A DNA stretch of 5,627 bases. Source: JAFAVN01 sp036378375 (GTDB taxonomy: Bacteria > Verrucomicrobiota > Verrucomicrobiia > Chthoniobacterales > JAFAMB01). Position 1 is the first letter of the stretch. Each line of letters opens with the position of its first letter. A program made the position numbers and the translations under genes. The notes below the pieces were generated by a model. That model was given only the letters and a program-made list of their open reading frames with translations, had not been told where the DNA came from and ran no database searches. Shown piece by piece: positions 1 through 4,915 of this stretch. The stretch covers positions 1 to 5,627 of the forward strand of contig DASUWQ010000192.1 of NCBI GenBank assembly GCA_036378375.1, given 5' to 3'.

Positions 1-303
1 GTCGGTGCCAAAATCGTTCATGGCGATGAGCCGTGGCTTACCCAAAAAGTTATCCACCTGTGCATACGCAGCGGCTATCTGCTGCTCGGTAGGTGGACCC
101 GGTGGGGGCGTGGGTGTTGGGTTTGCCTTCGCGTCGGGCTGCGCACCCCAGACGCCTCCGGCTGTCACTAGCGCTAGAATCGAAGCGCAATAAGTGAACA
201 GCTCACGACCAGTGGGGGGCCAGAAACGGGCAGTCGATGCAGAGAGACGAGGGAGATGCTTTAGACTCGATATGAGATCGCGTAATTCCATGCGATAAGG
301 CAT
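1..303 (-). CDS. Exported protein, N-terminal part only (possibly nucleoside-hydrolase-like)
   Basis: This reading frame is open from its start to the left edge, so only the first 101 residues are seen. I chose the ATG at 303 because an AAAGGA Shine-Dalgarno (310-315) lies 6 nt upstream. The in-frame ATG at 309 directly abuts that site, and another ATG lies at 291. The protein has a basic N-terminal stretch of about 34 residues, then a hydrophobic export segment (about 35-54, LFTYCASILALVTAGGVWGA). A proline-rich linker (about 56-71) follows, then the beginning of a globular domain ending at the edge with PRLIAMNDFGTD. An aspartate-rich first strand of this kind (NDFGxD) occurs at the start of nucleoside-hydrolase-like folds, including the DUF1593 type, but the diagnostic aspartate cluster would lie beyond the edge. 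Export and partial status are well supported; the family is a guess. The signal segment sits unusually far from the start for a simple Sec signal, so it may be a membrane anchor. Confidence 0.7.
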   Translation of the reverse strand, partial: MPYRMELRDLISSLKHLPRLSASTARFWPPTGRELFTYCASILALVTAGGVWGAQPDAKANPTPTPPPGPPTEQQIAAAYAQVDNFLGKPRLIAMNDFGTD

Positions 304-374
304 ATTCATTCCTTTGTTGCTTGGGGGGAGGTAGTGGTGATGGAAGCGGTACAGAGGTGCGCCGCTGGGTACGA

Positions 375-403
375 TTTAGAGCCGGAGCTAGAAAAGTAGT
401 CAA
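375..403 (-). promoter_or_regulatory. Candidate sigma-70-type promoter of the left-edge exported protein
   Basis: On the minus strand, TTGACT (403-398, five of six consensus -35 bases) is separated by exactly 17 bp from TCTAAA (380-375, four of six -10 bases). Transcription would start near 368 and give a leader of roughly 65 nt before the ATG at 303. The position and orientation fit the left-edge gene. The assignment rests on consensus matching only. Confidence 0.45.
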
Positions 404-412
404 GCAATAAAC

Positions 413-442
413 GATTATTTATTGTACAGTGAATAAATAATC
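413..442. repeat. Perfect 11-bp AT-rich inverted repeat (operator or hairpin)
   Basis: The arms GATTATTTATT (413-423) and AATAAATAATC (432-442) are perfect reverse complements around the 8-nt centre GTACAGTG. The repeat ends 10 bp upstream of the candidate -35 box at 398-403, centred about 60 bp upstream of the inferred transcription start. That is a typical place for an activator site or UP-like element. It also lies downstream of the lipoprotein gene on the minus strand, so it could act in 3'-end formation, although an all-AT stem without a GC core would be a weak terminator. A nearby GGCC-gca-GGCC mini-hairpin (448-458) adds little. The structure is certain; the role is not. Confidence 0.55.
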
Positions 443-518
443 ATCATGGCCGCAGGCCGGCACTTTTTAAGAATGCCGTGCACATGGGGGGACCCGTACG
501 AGATCAAGAAAGAAGCGA

Positions 519-929
519 CTATCTCAGTCCTGCCCATCCCGGTCCACCCCATCCGCCCCATGTACCCCAATCCGTTTCTTCCCCGAACCCGGCGGCTTCA
601 AGACTTTCCTTTCTAAATTGAATCGCGGTACGAATCTGCGTGTAAGCTTGGTACTGAGTTGGACCACCTACATAGGCCTGATTGTTAGCCGCGTCCGCGA
701 AAACGTAGTAGGTCTTCCCGTTTTTGTGGACCAACGTCAGTCTATCAGATGGGAGTGCTTTAAGTTTGCGTTCCTGTGCGGCGTTACGAGGGACGATCAC
801 TTTGAAGCCGGCGGCGATTAGAAGCTTCTCTTTATGCTGTGTCTCCCTCTGCGTCATGGTGCATCCAACTGCCAGTGTTAAAAGCACGATGGTGCCGATG
901 AGGTTGAATCCGCTGAATATACGTTTCAT
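519..929 (-). CDS. Small outer-membrane-type lipoprotein, function unknown
   Basis: This is a complete 136-residue protein. It has a lysine/arginine start (MKRIF), a hydrophobic stretch (about 9-21) and a lipobox-like LAVGC with the acceptor cysteine at residue 23. Threonine, not aspartate, follows the cysteine, which fits outer-membrane sorting in a Gram-negative cell. The mature part begins with a charged Gln/Glu/Lys helix (24-40) leading into an AAGFKVIVP segment. A central domain follows with KNGKTYYVFAD (69-79) and AYVGGPTQYQAY (85-96), then a Gly/Trp-rich tail (121-133). I recognise this layout from small uncharacterised lipoproteins in Verrucomicrobiota and some other Gram-negatives; no biochemical role is known to me. 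The start is supported by AAAGGGA a few bases upstream (934-940). The gene stands alone, with about 290 bp of spacer upstream. Lipoprotein status is confident, function unassigned. Confidence 0.88.
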   Translation of the reverse strand: MKRIFSGFNLIGTIVLLTLAVGCTMTQRETQHKEKLLIAAGFKVIVPRNAAQERKLKALPSDRLTLVHKNGKTYYVFADAANNQAYVGGPTQYQAYTQIRTAIQFRKESLEAAGFGEETDWGTWGGWGGPGWAGLR

Positions 930-1222
930 GATTTCCCTTTCTTGGTTAGTTATTTCGTGATCCAGAATCGGTTACGGGGGATGGGTGCTTGTGATCGGAT
1001 ATGATCCGTTATGAACTGGCGAGTCGCTTCTGGACAAGCTTAGCGAGCTGCTCTACAGGGCGGCATTGGCCCATTGTAGGCTAACAAAGATCATGGAAGA
1101 ACGAAAAAAGTGGCTAGGAAACGCAAAATCTTACCACTTTTCTAAGACCTTAGCAGATCCTGGCAAAATGCCGTCTCCCGGGGCAATCCGCACACGGCTC
1201 GGTTTGAAAATGCTCTCCTGAC
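930..1222. other. Non-coding spacer with two small inverted repeats
   Basis: I see no convincing gene in this stretch between two minus-strand genes. It must hold the lipoprotein promoter, but I found no good -35/-10 pair. Two small symmetric elements stand out: CGGAT-atg-ATCCG (996-1008), about 70 bp upstream of the lipoprotein start, and an 8-bp arm pair AAAAGTGG (1106-1113) / CCACTTTT (1134-1141) with a 20-nt centre. The second lies between the jelly-roll gene's stop and the lipoprotein gene and might help separate their transcripts. Confidence 0.4.
1106..1141. repeat. 8-bp inverted repeat AAAAGTGG/CCACTTTT
   Basis: The arms at 1106-1113 and 1134-1141 are perfect complements with a 20-nt centre. 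The element lies about 80 bp beyond the stop of the minus-strand jelly-roll gene. The A/T-rich outer ends make a weak transcription-termination role possible, but the loop is long and the stem only moderately stable. The symmetry is seen directly; the function is speculative. Confidence 0.3.
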
Positions 1223-1939
1223 CTACTTTCGCTCCGCGCTTGATACGCCGTCTGTGGCGGTGAATGCCGAAAGCCCATAATCAGCATTCGTTCCACGGCC
1301 CTCTCCACGTCGTACCTGAAGCCAAAACCCGATTCCTGGATTCCCGCCGGTGTAAGTCGTATCGGTGGCTCGAATTACCTCAACGCCATTCACGTAGCCA
1401 ATGATTAATCCATTTCCATCAATGGTCGCCTTAACTACGTCGCCTGTCTGAATCCCATGATAGTTGCTGTTGGCGTATTGATTGAGGTAAGTGAAATCCC
1501 CAAGTGCTCCGTTCCATCGAACGATTGTCGCATAGCCTCCTGGATGATAAGCCCGGAAGAGGATCTCATATCCGGTCGAGCTGTGAGCCTTCATAGTACT
1601 ATGAAGGCGAAGCTCCACCTCTTGAAGGCAGGTACTGCTCTGGTTCCGTGAGAATACGGTAGCCTGTACGGTCTGTAGCGGTCCCCATGTGCCGGTGAGA
1701 ATGGAGGTAGAATCGTCATATGGATTCTTGCTGGTGCCGTCTTCGGTGCCGAAAACCAATCCTGACTTTGTACAGCAGTTGGCCCAGTCAACGCCGTCCG
1801 CCGCGCCGTTTTGCCAATTGCCACTTTCAGATATCGGATTCTCCGTATTCGCAAAGTTGGTGGTGTAGGTCATGGCAGACGCACAACCGCAAAAGAAGAC
1901 CAGGCCGGCGATCAAAATGGACGGGGCTGCTTTGTACAT
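1223..1939 (-). CDS. Secreted concanavalin-like jelly-roll domain protein
   Basis: This is a complete 238-residue protein with a signal peptide: Lys-3, hydrophobic core about 6-19, and a likely signal peptidase I site after ASA at 20-22. A lipoprotein reading through Cys-19 is a weaker alternative because the residues before it fit a lipobox poorly. The mature part is rich in beta-prone Thr/Gly/Asn segments. It has the look of a LamG/concanavalin-A-like sandwich: GYEILFRAY (123-131), YATIVRWNG (136-144), VVKATIDGNGLIIGYVNGVEV (168-188) and ATDTTYTGGNPGIGF (191-205). This last pattern, a hairpin ending in NG-v followed by an aspartate and a Gly-Asn-Pro-Gly turn, is common in exported carbohydrate-binding or hydrolase-like jelly rolls. 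No catalytic set is evident, so binding or adhesion is as likely as catalysis. Cys-55, Cys-56 and Cys-104 could form a disulfide after export. AGGAGA (1949-1954) lies 9 nt before the ATG; TACAAT (1995-1990) is a possible -10 box. A 22-bp palindrome lies inside the gene. Confidence 0.82.
   Translation of the reverse strand: MYKAAPSILIAGLVFFCGCASAMTYTTNFANTENPISESGNWQNGAADGVDWANCCTKSGLVFGTEDGTSKNPYDDSTSILTGTWGPLQTVQATVFSRNQSSTCLQEVELRLHSTMKAHSSTGYEILFRAYHPGGYATIVRWNGALGDFTYLNQYANSNYHGIQTGDVVKATIDGNGLIIGYVNGVEVIRATDTTYTGGNPGIGFWLQVRRGEGRGTNADYGLSAFTATDGVSSAERK
1587..1608. repeat. Perfect 22-bp palindrome inside the jelly-roll gene
   Basis: GCCTTCATAGT (1587-1597) is followed with no spacer by its exact reverse complement ACTATGAAGGC (1598-1608). 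Flanking GAGCT (1579-1583) and AGCTC (1611-1615) add an imperfect outer pair. The palindrome encodes residues 112-118 (LHSTMKA) of the secreted protein, and because it is symmetric the opposite strand reads the same peptide. The symmetry is certain; whether it is a binding site, a cruciform or chance is unknown. Confidence 0.8.
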
Positions 1940-2255
1940 TTGCCTTTTTCTCCTGTGCGACCAGTTACACTCACCACAAACGCGGCAATATTGTAGTGAT
2001 CATCCGGGACTTAAAGCGCCCGGGGTGTAATCAATTTGCCGGTTGTTATTGCTTTTAGGGCTATTGTGATGGTAACCAGGGTCTTCGTGCTGTGCCGGGG
2101 CGTGACGCTGACCGATGCGAAAACGTGAGGGCGCATCTTACGAGCTGTATAATGCTGGCGGCTGCGATCGAAGGGCAACTTACAATCTGCGTGAGCTTCC
2201 TTTCCGATTTAGACTAGCTCAGCCGCACGATCGAATTTAGACCGCCTCCCGGCCG
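1940..2255. other. Non-coding spacer with scattered promoter-like elements
   Basis: No convincing gene lies in this 316-bp gap. On the minus strand TACAAT (1995-1990) is a plausible -10 box for the jelly-roll gene, although no good -35 lies at the right distance. On the plus strand a perfect TATAAT (2148-2153) follows an inverted repeat GATGCG (2114-2119) / CGCATC (2132-2137). It would drive transcription antisense to the minus-strand gene at 2256, but again lacks a recognisable -35. I found no clear terminator for the 199-residue protein gene. Confidence 0.4.
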
Positions 2256-2855
2256 CTACGACTTTGAATGCGCTGCGTCGTACCGTTCTGCGAACCGCAG
2301 TGCTTCCGTGATGGCATTGCCTCCGTCGACCGGCTCAAAAGTAATGGTTCGTTTTTCCTCGTTCGGATCCTCGGACCAAATATCTAGCACAGCTCCACCA
2401 CCAATTGAGGGCACAATGACGTACTTCGGCATGTTACCGCTCGTTGTGTACGAACAGAGACAACCAGGAGCCATGTCGCATAAGTACCAGAACGGGTTAT
2501 TGATGATGACCTTAACGATTTCGCGGTCACCGCTAGCCCACTGCAAGCCGCCCCAGGAACGAGGCGCATCAGTTATCCACACCCGGACACCCGCCCCTAA
2601 ACGATAGGGGCCGAAGCCGGGATAAACGCTTTCTGCCTCCGTGTCGGGTAAACGTTGCACGGACAGATCCAAAACTAGATCTAAGCTCCCCTCTGGGTAA
2701 AGTTCTCGCCATCTAATAAGAATCGCCTCGTAAGCGAATGATCTGGCTTGCGCTTCGAAACCTAATTGGATTTGGGCACGGCTGTCCGCAACTTCAACAA
2801 CCGTTTCTAAGGTGACATCTGTCGCCCGTGCCTTGACCTGATAAACTTTCGGCAT
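2256..2855 (-). CDS. Uncharacterised 199-residue protein
   Basis: I do not recognise the family. The ATG at 2855 gives 199 residues with no signal peptide or membrane segment, so a cytoplasmic location is likely. Residues 1-68 look like an alpha/beta region, with a helix-like FEAQARSFAYEAILIRWREL (33-52) and a following LDLVLDLSVQRL (58-69). A Gly/Trp-rich middle (79-107) precedes VKVIINNPFWYLCDMAPGCLCSY (about 114-136), with Cys-126, Cys-132 and Cys-134 close together. The C-terminus is acidic and ends in a helix (about 182-195). A GTG at 2915 would extend the frame by 20 residues, but that stretch is an out-of-frame reading of the upstream repeat copy and looks artificial. No Shine-Dalgarno is visible before 2855, so the repeat may have replaced the original 5' region. 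The start is therefore uncertain, although the coding character of the body is good. Confidence 0.65.
   Translation of the reverse strand: MPKVYQVKARATDVTLETVVEVADSRAQIQLGFEAQARSFAYEAILIRWRELYPEGSLDLVLDLSVQRLPDTEAESVYPGFGPYRLGAGVRVWITDAPRSWGGLQWASGDREIVKVIINNPFWYLCDMAPGCLCSYTTSGNMPKYVIVPSIGGGAVLDIWSEDPNEEKRTITFEPVDGGNAITEALRFAERYDAAHSKS
2400..2470 (-). repeat. Direct repeat, in-gene copy
   Basis: This 71-bp segment encodes about residues 129-152 of the 199-residue protein, from APGC to VPSIG. It matches 2860-2930 with no gaps at a constant offset of 460 bp; by hand I count 61 of 71 identical bases. Of the ten differences only one is synonymous (GGT/GGG). See the upstream copy for interpretation. 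Confidence 0.85.
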
Positions 2856-2856
2856 A

Positions 2857-2940
2857 AGGACCAATTGAGGGCACAATCTTGTACTTCGGCAGGTTACCGC
2901 TCCTTGGGTACGCACAAAAACACCCAGGAGCTACCCAAGC
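2857..2940 (-). pseudogene. Paralogue fragment carrying the second repeat copy
   Basis: The second copy of the 71-bp repeat (2860-2930) lies directly upstream of the 199-residue protein's start. Read on the minus strand in a frame different from that gene, it gives APGCFCAYPRSGNLPKYK then IVPSIG, against APGCLCSYTTSGNMPKYV then IVPSIG in the intact protein: 18 of 24 residues identical with no gaps. Homology stops close to both ends, and the frame runs into unrelated sequence with stops. I infer the remains of a tandem paralogue deleted by recombination, or a local duplication. A conserved functional module shared by a gene family is the alternative reading. The two CxC-bearing copies show that this segment is the most conserved visible part of the family. 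Confidence 0.6.
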
Positions 2941-3228
2941 CTTCTCTTTCTGAGTATATAACGCAAGCCTTTTCCTGTCCGGCGTCCATCAAGTCCTCTA
3001 GCCTCCGACTCCGCTGCTATGGCCAGCATGCAGAACGGAGGTCAGACGCCAAAACCGCAGGTGATCCCAGCGGTCGTACCCAAATCCCGCGTCTTCAGCG
3101 ACTTCGACGGATTGAAGACCCGGTTGGCGGCCGCATCGAGGGGATGCAGGCGAAATCGCATGCCGGATAGCCGTCCGTAACTCGATGCCAGCCGTCTTCC
3201 TGTTGCCAGAGAGTCGGGCAAAACGCAC
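2941..3228. other. GC-rich segment open in several frames; possible small ORF at 3019-3180
   Basis: No recognisable gene occupies these roughly 290 bp. Several frames stay open: plus-strand 3019-3180 (53 codons, starting MASMQNGGQTP, with strongly G/C-ending codons), minus-strand 3161-3042 (39 codons, starting MRFRLHPLD) and minus-strand 3228-2998. None has a good ribosome-binding site and I recognise no domain. The segment could be a degraded gene, a dispersed genomic repeat, or simply GC-rich DNA with few stop codons. Confidence 0.3.
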
Positions 3229-3234
3229 TATAAT
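3229..3234 (+). promoter_or_regulatory. Consensus -10 box upstream of the glycoside hydrolase
   Basis: A perfect TATAAT lies about 134 bp before the hydrolase start. The best upstream -35-like hexamer is TTGCCA (3203-3208), 20 bp away, which is longer than the usual 16-18 bp. The promoter may therefore be weak or activator-dependent, if it is used at all. Its position between GC-rich sequence and the leader, with the correct orientation, supports it modestly. Confidence 0.4.
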
Positions 3235-3280
3235 TAAATAGGAGAGGTTTAGCCGGTTTCCCCTTGCACGGAAATACTTC

Positions 3281-3321
3281 TATCGGTAGGACTCTCGCCC
3301 CGATAAAGGAGGATCATCCTT
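3281..3321 (+). promoter_or_regulatory. Structured leader with two hairpins and a buried Shine-Dalgarno-like site
   Basis: In the inferred hydrolase leader, TATCGG (3281-3286) pairs with CCGATA (3300-3305) around a 13-nt loop. AAGGA (3306-3310) immediately follows and can pair with TCCTT (3317-3321) around GGATCA. The strong AAGGAGG (3306-3312) is thus partly sequestered. It sits 55 nt before the hydrolase ATG, too far to serve it, but about 15 nt before an ATG at 3328. I matched no known riboswitch class. Pairing is seen by eye only; no folding was computed. Confidence 0.3.
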
Positions 3322-3327
3322 AATAAG

Positions 3328-3435
3328 ATGGATCGCAGTAAGCAGTCTATTTCCTATCGAAGTAAGTATGCAGAAAAGTCAGTTTTTGGGGGTACTGAGT
3401 ATCGTCCTCAGTTTCACGACCGCGCACGCCGGTGA
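3328..3435 (+). CDS. Possible 35-residue leader peptide overlapping the hydrolase start
   Basis: A short frame begins at 3328 (MDRSKQSISYRSKYAEK), is rich in Lys/Arg/Ser, and ends at 3435 inside the hydrolase coding region in another frame. The only strong Shine-Dalgarno-like sequence nearby (3306-3312) precedes it, at a long spacing of about 15 nt. If translated, it could couple or gate translation of the hydrolase, whose own start has only a weak purine stretch. The peptide has no recognisable features and may be chance. Confidence 0.2.
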   Translation: MDRSKQSISYRSKYAEKSVFGGTEYRPQFHDRARR

Positions 3436-4606
3436 CGACCGCTTTGGGTTTGCCACACATTTCGAGCAAGGCTGGCCAATCAGTCCGGATATGCAATATA
3501 TCGCTGCCACGGGCGTATCGTACATTCGCGATGATCTCAACGCCGGGAATTGGGAGCCTACTAAAGGAGTCTATACCCTGCCTTCGCGGGATATGGCTTG
3601 GCTCAACGCCGCCCAAGCCAATGGGTTGAAAGTCGTGGGCATTCTGGGGCCGAACTACCATTACACGGACAATTACGATCCGATCGCGATGTCCAATCTT
3701 GCGACCTGGATCGCCCAGACTGGCCTAGTCACTGCGTTCGAGGTTGTTAATGAACCGAACAATGCATACGCGAGATACGAAGGGTCTAACTGGGAAGCGA
3801 AGCTCGTAACGCTCACTAACGCGGTAACGGCTGCAGTTCACGCGGTTAACCCGTCCATTCAGGTGATTGGCCTGGGTGCGCAAGGCACGCAAATTACTGG
3901 CATGTTGGCAATGGGAACCTCGATGGATGGTGTCGTTTACCATCCCTATGGCAACGGGTACGGATTTATTCCGGAGTCAACCTATGAATGGGAATGGCGG
4001 GACTACGGAACCTGGGTCCAAGTATTAAGCTCGAAGACCAAATTGCCCAAATGGGAAACCGAATGGGGGATTGGTACCACCTCCACTTTTACCAACACGA
4101 ACCAAGCGGAATTTATTGCCAGGCGACTACTGGAAGCGGCTGGCCTTGGCGTCGACCACACATTTATCTACGAATTCCAAGACAACGGCACTGAGCTTTA
4201 TGGGGTGGCTTCGAGTAATCCGACGACACCTAAGATCGGGTATTACGTGGCCCAGCGAGTTATATCGGCTACAGCCGGTGTGCGGGGCGGGGCCAGCTTT
4301 GTGACCATTAACTCGGTCGCTAACGGAGATTTCGCCGATGTTAAAGCATTTGCCTATCAGGGTTCGATTAACAAAACTGTGGTTGCTTTTTGGTTTGGAA
4401 ACTATGACCCTCGTACTCCGCCGCAGGCGAGCACATGCGAGCTCACGTTTACTGTTCCCGGTGGGTTTATCCAACCCTACGTGATGAACGCGATTACCGG
4501 AGCTCAGGTGCCATTGTCGTCTTATAGTTGGTCGCAAAACGGGACCCAAGTTTCTGTCTCTGGGCTGCCAATATCAGATCAACCGGAAATGATCGTCATG
4601 CAGTGA
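3368..4606 (+). CDS. Secreted clan GH-A glycoside hydrolase (GH39/GH5-like)
   Basis: This complete 412-residue protein begins with a clear Sec signal peptide: Lys-3, hydrophobic core 6-16, and cleavage after AHA at 19-21, which fixes the start. The mature protein reads as a (beta/alpha)8 barrel of about 275 residues. The barrel entry GVSYIRDDLNAGNWEPTKGVY (49-69) is typical of clan GH-A. FEVVNEPN (124-131) supplies the acid/base Glu-129. VVYHPYG (189-195) is the barrel strand with the conserved His/Tyr. WETEWG (229-234) supplies the nucleophile Glu-232. FIYEFQDNG (266-274) resembles the last strand seen in GH39-like enzymes. Residues from about 300 form a beta-rich C-terminal domain, as in GH39/GH30/GH5-like retaining enzymes. 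It should act on a polysaccharide in the periplasm or outside the cell by a double-displacement mechanism. The substrate cannot be told; GH39 members include xylosidases and exopolysaccharide hydrolases such as PslG. The neighbouring receptor remnant fits a carbohydrate-uptake context. Confidence 0.9.
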   Translation: MQKSQFLGVLSIVLSFTTAHAGDDRFGFATHFEQGWPISPDMQYIAATGVSYIRDDLNAGNWEPTKGVYTLPSRDMAWLNAAQANGLKVVGILGPNYHYTDNYDPIAMSNLATWIAQTGLVTAFEVVNEPNNAYARYEGSNWEAKLVTLTNAVTAAVHAVNPSIQVIGLGAQGTQITGMLAMGTSMDGVVYHPYGNGYGFIPESTYEWEWRDYGTWVQVLSSKTKLPKWETEWGIGTTSTFTNTNQAEFIARRLLEAAGLGVDHTFIYEFQDNGTELYGVASSNPTTPKIGYYVAQRVISATAGVRGGASFVTINSVANGDFADVKAFAYQGSINKTVVAFWFGNYDPRTPPQASTCELTFTVPGGFIQPYVMNAITGAQVPLSSYSWSQNGTQVSVSGLPISDQPEMIVMQ

Positions 4607-4647
4607 TCATCTGATCAATCGATCAACTGCAGGTACGATGACCTGCA
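4600..4647 (+). terminator. Hairpin region after the glycoside hydrolase (weak terminator candidate)
   Basis: Two hairpins can form at the hydrolase stop. GCAGTGATC (4600-4608) pairs with GATCAACTGC (4621-4630) with one bulge. TGCAGGT (4628-4634) pairs perfectly with ACCTGCA (4641-4647) around a 6-nt loop. They share bases and so are mutually exclusive. Only a mixed pyrimidine stretch (CTTCGATTCTC), not a clean T-tract, follows, so intrinsic termination is uncertain. The same stretch has regularly spaced GATC sites. Confidence 0.35.
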
Positions 4648-4711
4648 CTTCGATTCTCAATTGTTACGCTTTGCAGCCGTAGCATTAGCAGATGGATTTG
4701 GGTCTAACTGA

Positions 4712-4846
4712 GAACTTGGAAGATTAGCCTTCCTGAATTTAACCGATCAACATAATTGGTCGCCTTCGCCGCCTTCTTATGGTTACAGTTCAGTGATTGC
4801 CGATTGGCCGTTTCATCTTGAAGCGACAATCAGCTATAAGTTCTGA
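4712..4846 (+). pseudogene. C-terminal remnant of a TonB-dependent receptor or porin
   Basis: The frame 4712-4846 has no start codon and is preceded by an in-frame TGA (4709-4711). It reads like the last 44 residues of an outer-membrane beta-barrel: FLNLTDQHNW, then SPSPPSYGYSSVIADWPF, ending in HLEATISYKF at a stop. A C-terminal aromatic residue preceded by alternating hydrophobics is the BAM-recognised beta-signal. The order N-L-T-D, N-W, Y-G-S-V and P-F then final strand is how many TonB-dependent receptors end, notably in Verrucomicrobiota. I see no barrel upstream, only the hydrolase, so nearly the whole gene is lost. This suggests that the hydrolase once sat beside, or replaced part of, a receptor gene for its sugar product. 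The family call is by pattern, not by alignment. Confidence 0.5.
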
Positions 4847-4915
4847 CCGAGTCAGCATTTTGGACCGGTGGTTTTACGAGCGCAGTCTTCAACATCGGGG
4901 TCAACCAAAAAATGG

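Noticed and set aside
1150..1205. Minus-strand GAGCCGTGTGCGG resembling a group II intron element
   Set aside because: The complementary arm and any intron-encoded protein are absent; only a short chance resemblance remains.
1720..2058. Plus-strand 112-codon frame spanning the jelly-roll gene start
   Set aside because: It is mostly antisense to the signal-peptide region of the real gene, with low-complexity Arg/Ser/Cys composition and no start support.
2856..2915. N-terminal extension of the 199-residue protein from a GTG at 2915
   Set aside because: These 20 codons read the repeat copy in a non-native frame; the same shadow peptide appears antiphase to the in-gene copy, so it is not real protein sequence.
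2400..2930. The diverged repeat pair as variable and template repeats of a diversity-generating retroelement
   Set aside because: Differences are not concentrated at adenines in either copy, and no reverse transcriptase gene is present in the window.
3239..3321. Leader as a known riboswitch (such as cyclic-di-GMP type)
   Set aside because: Conserved core motifs of the classes I know are missing; only simple short stems are visible.
4127..4549. Open 140-codon frame on the minus strand inside the hydrolase gene
   Set aside because: It is antisense to a clearly coding gene, with no domain features or ribosome-binding site; it is a shadow frame.
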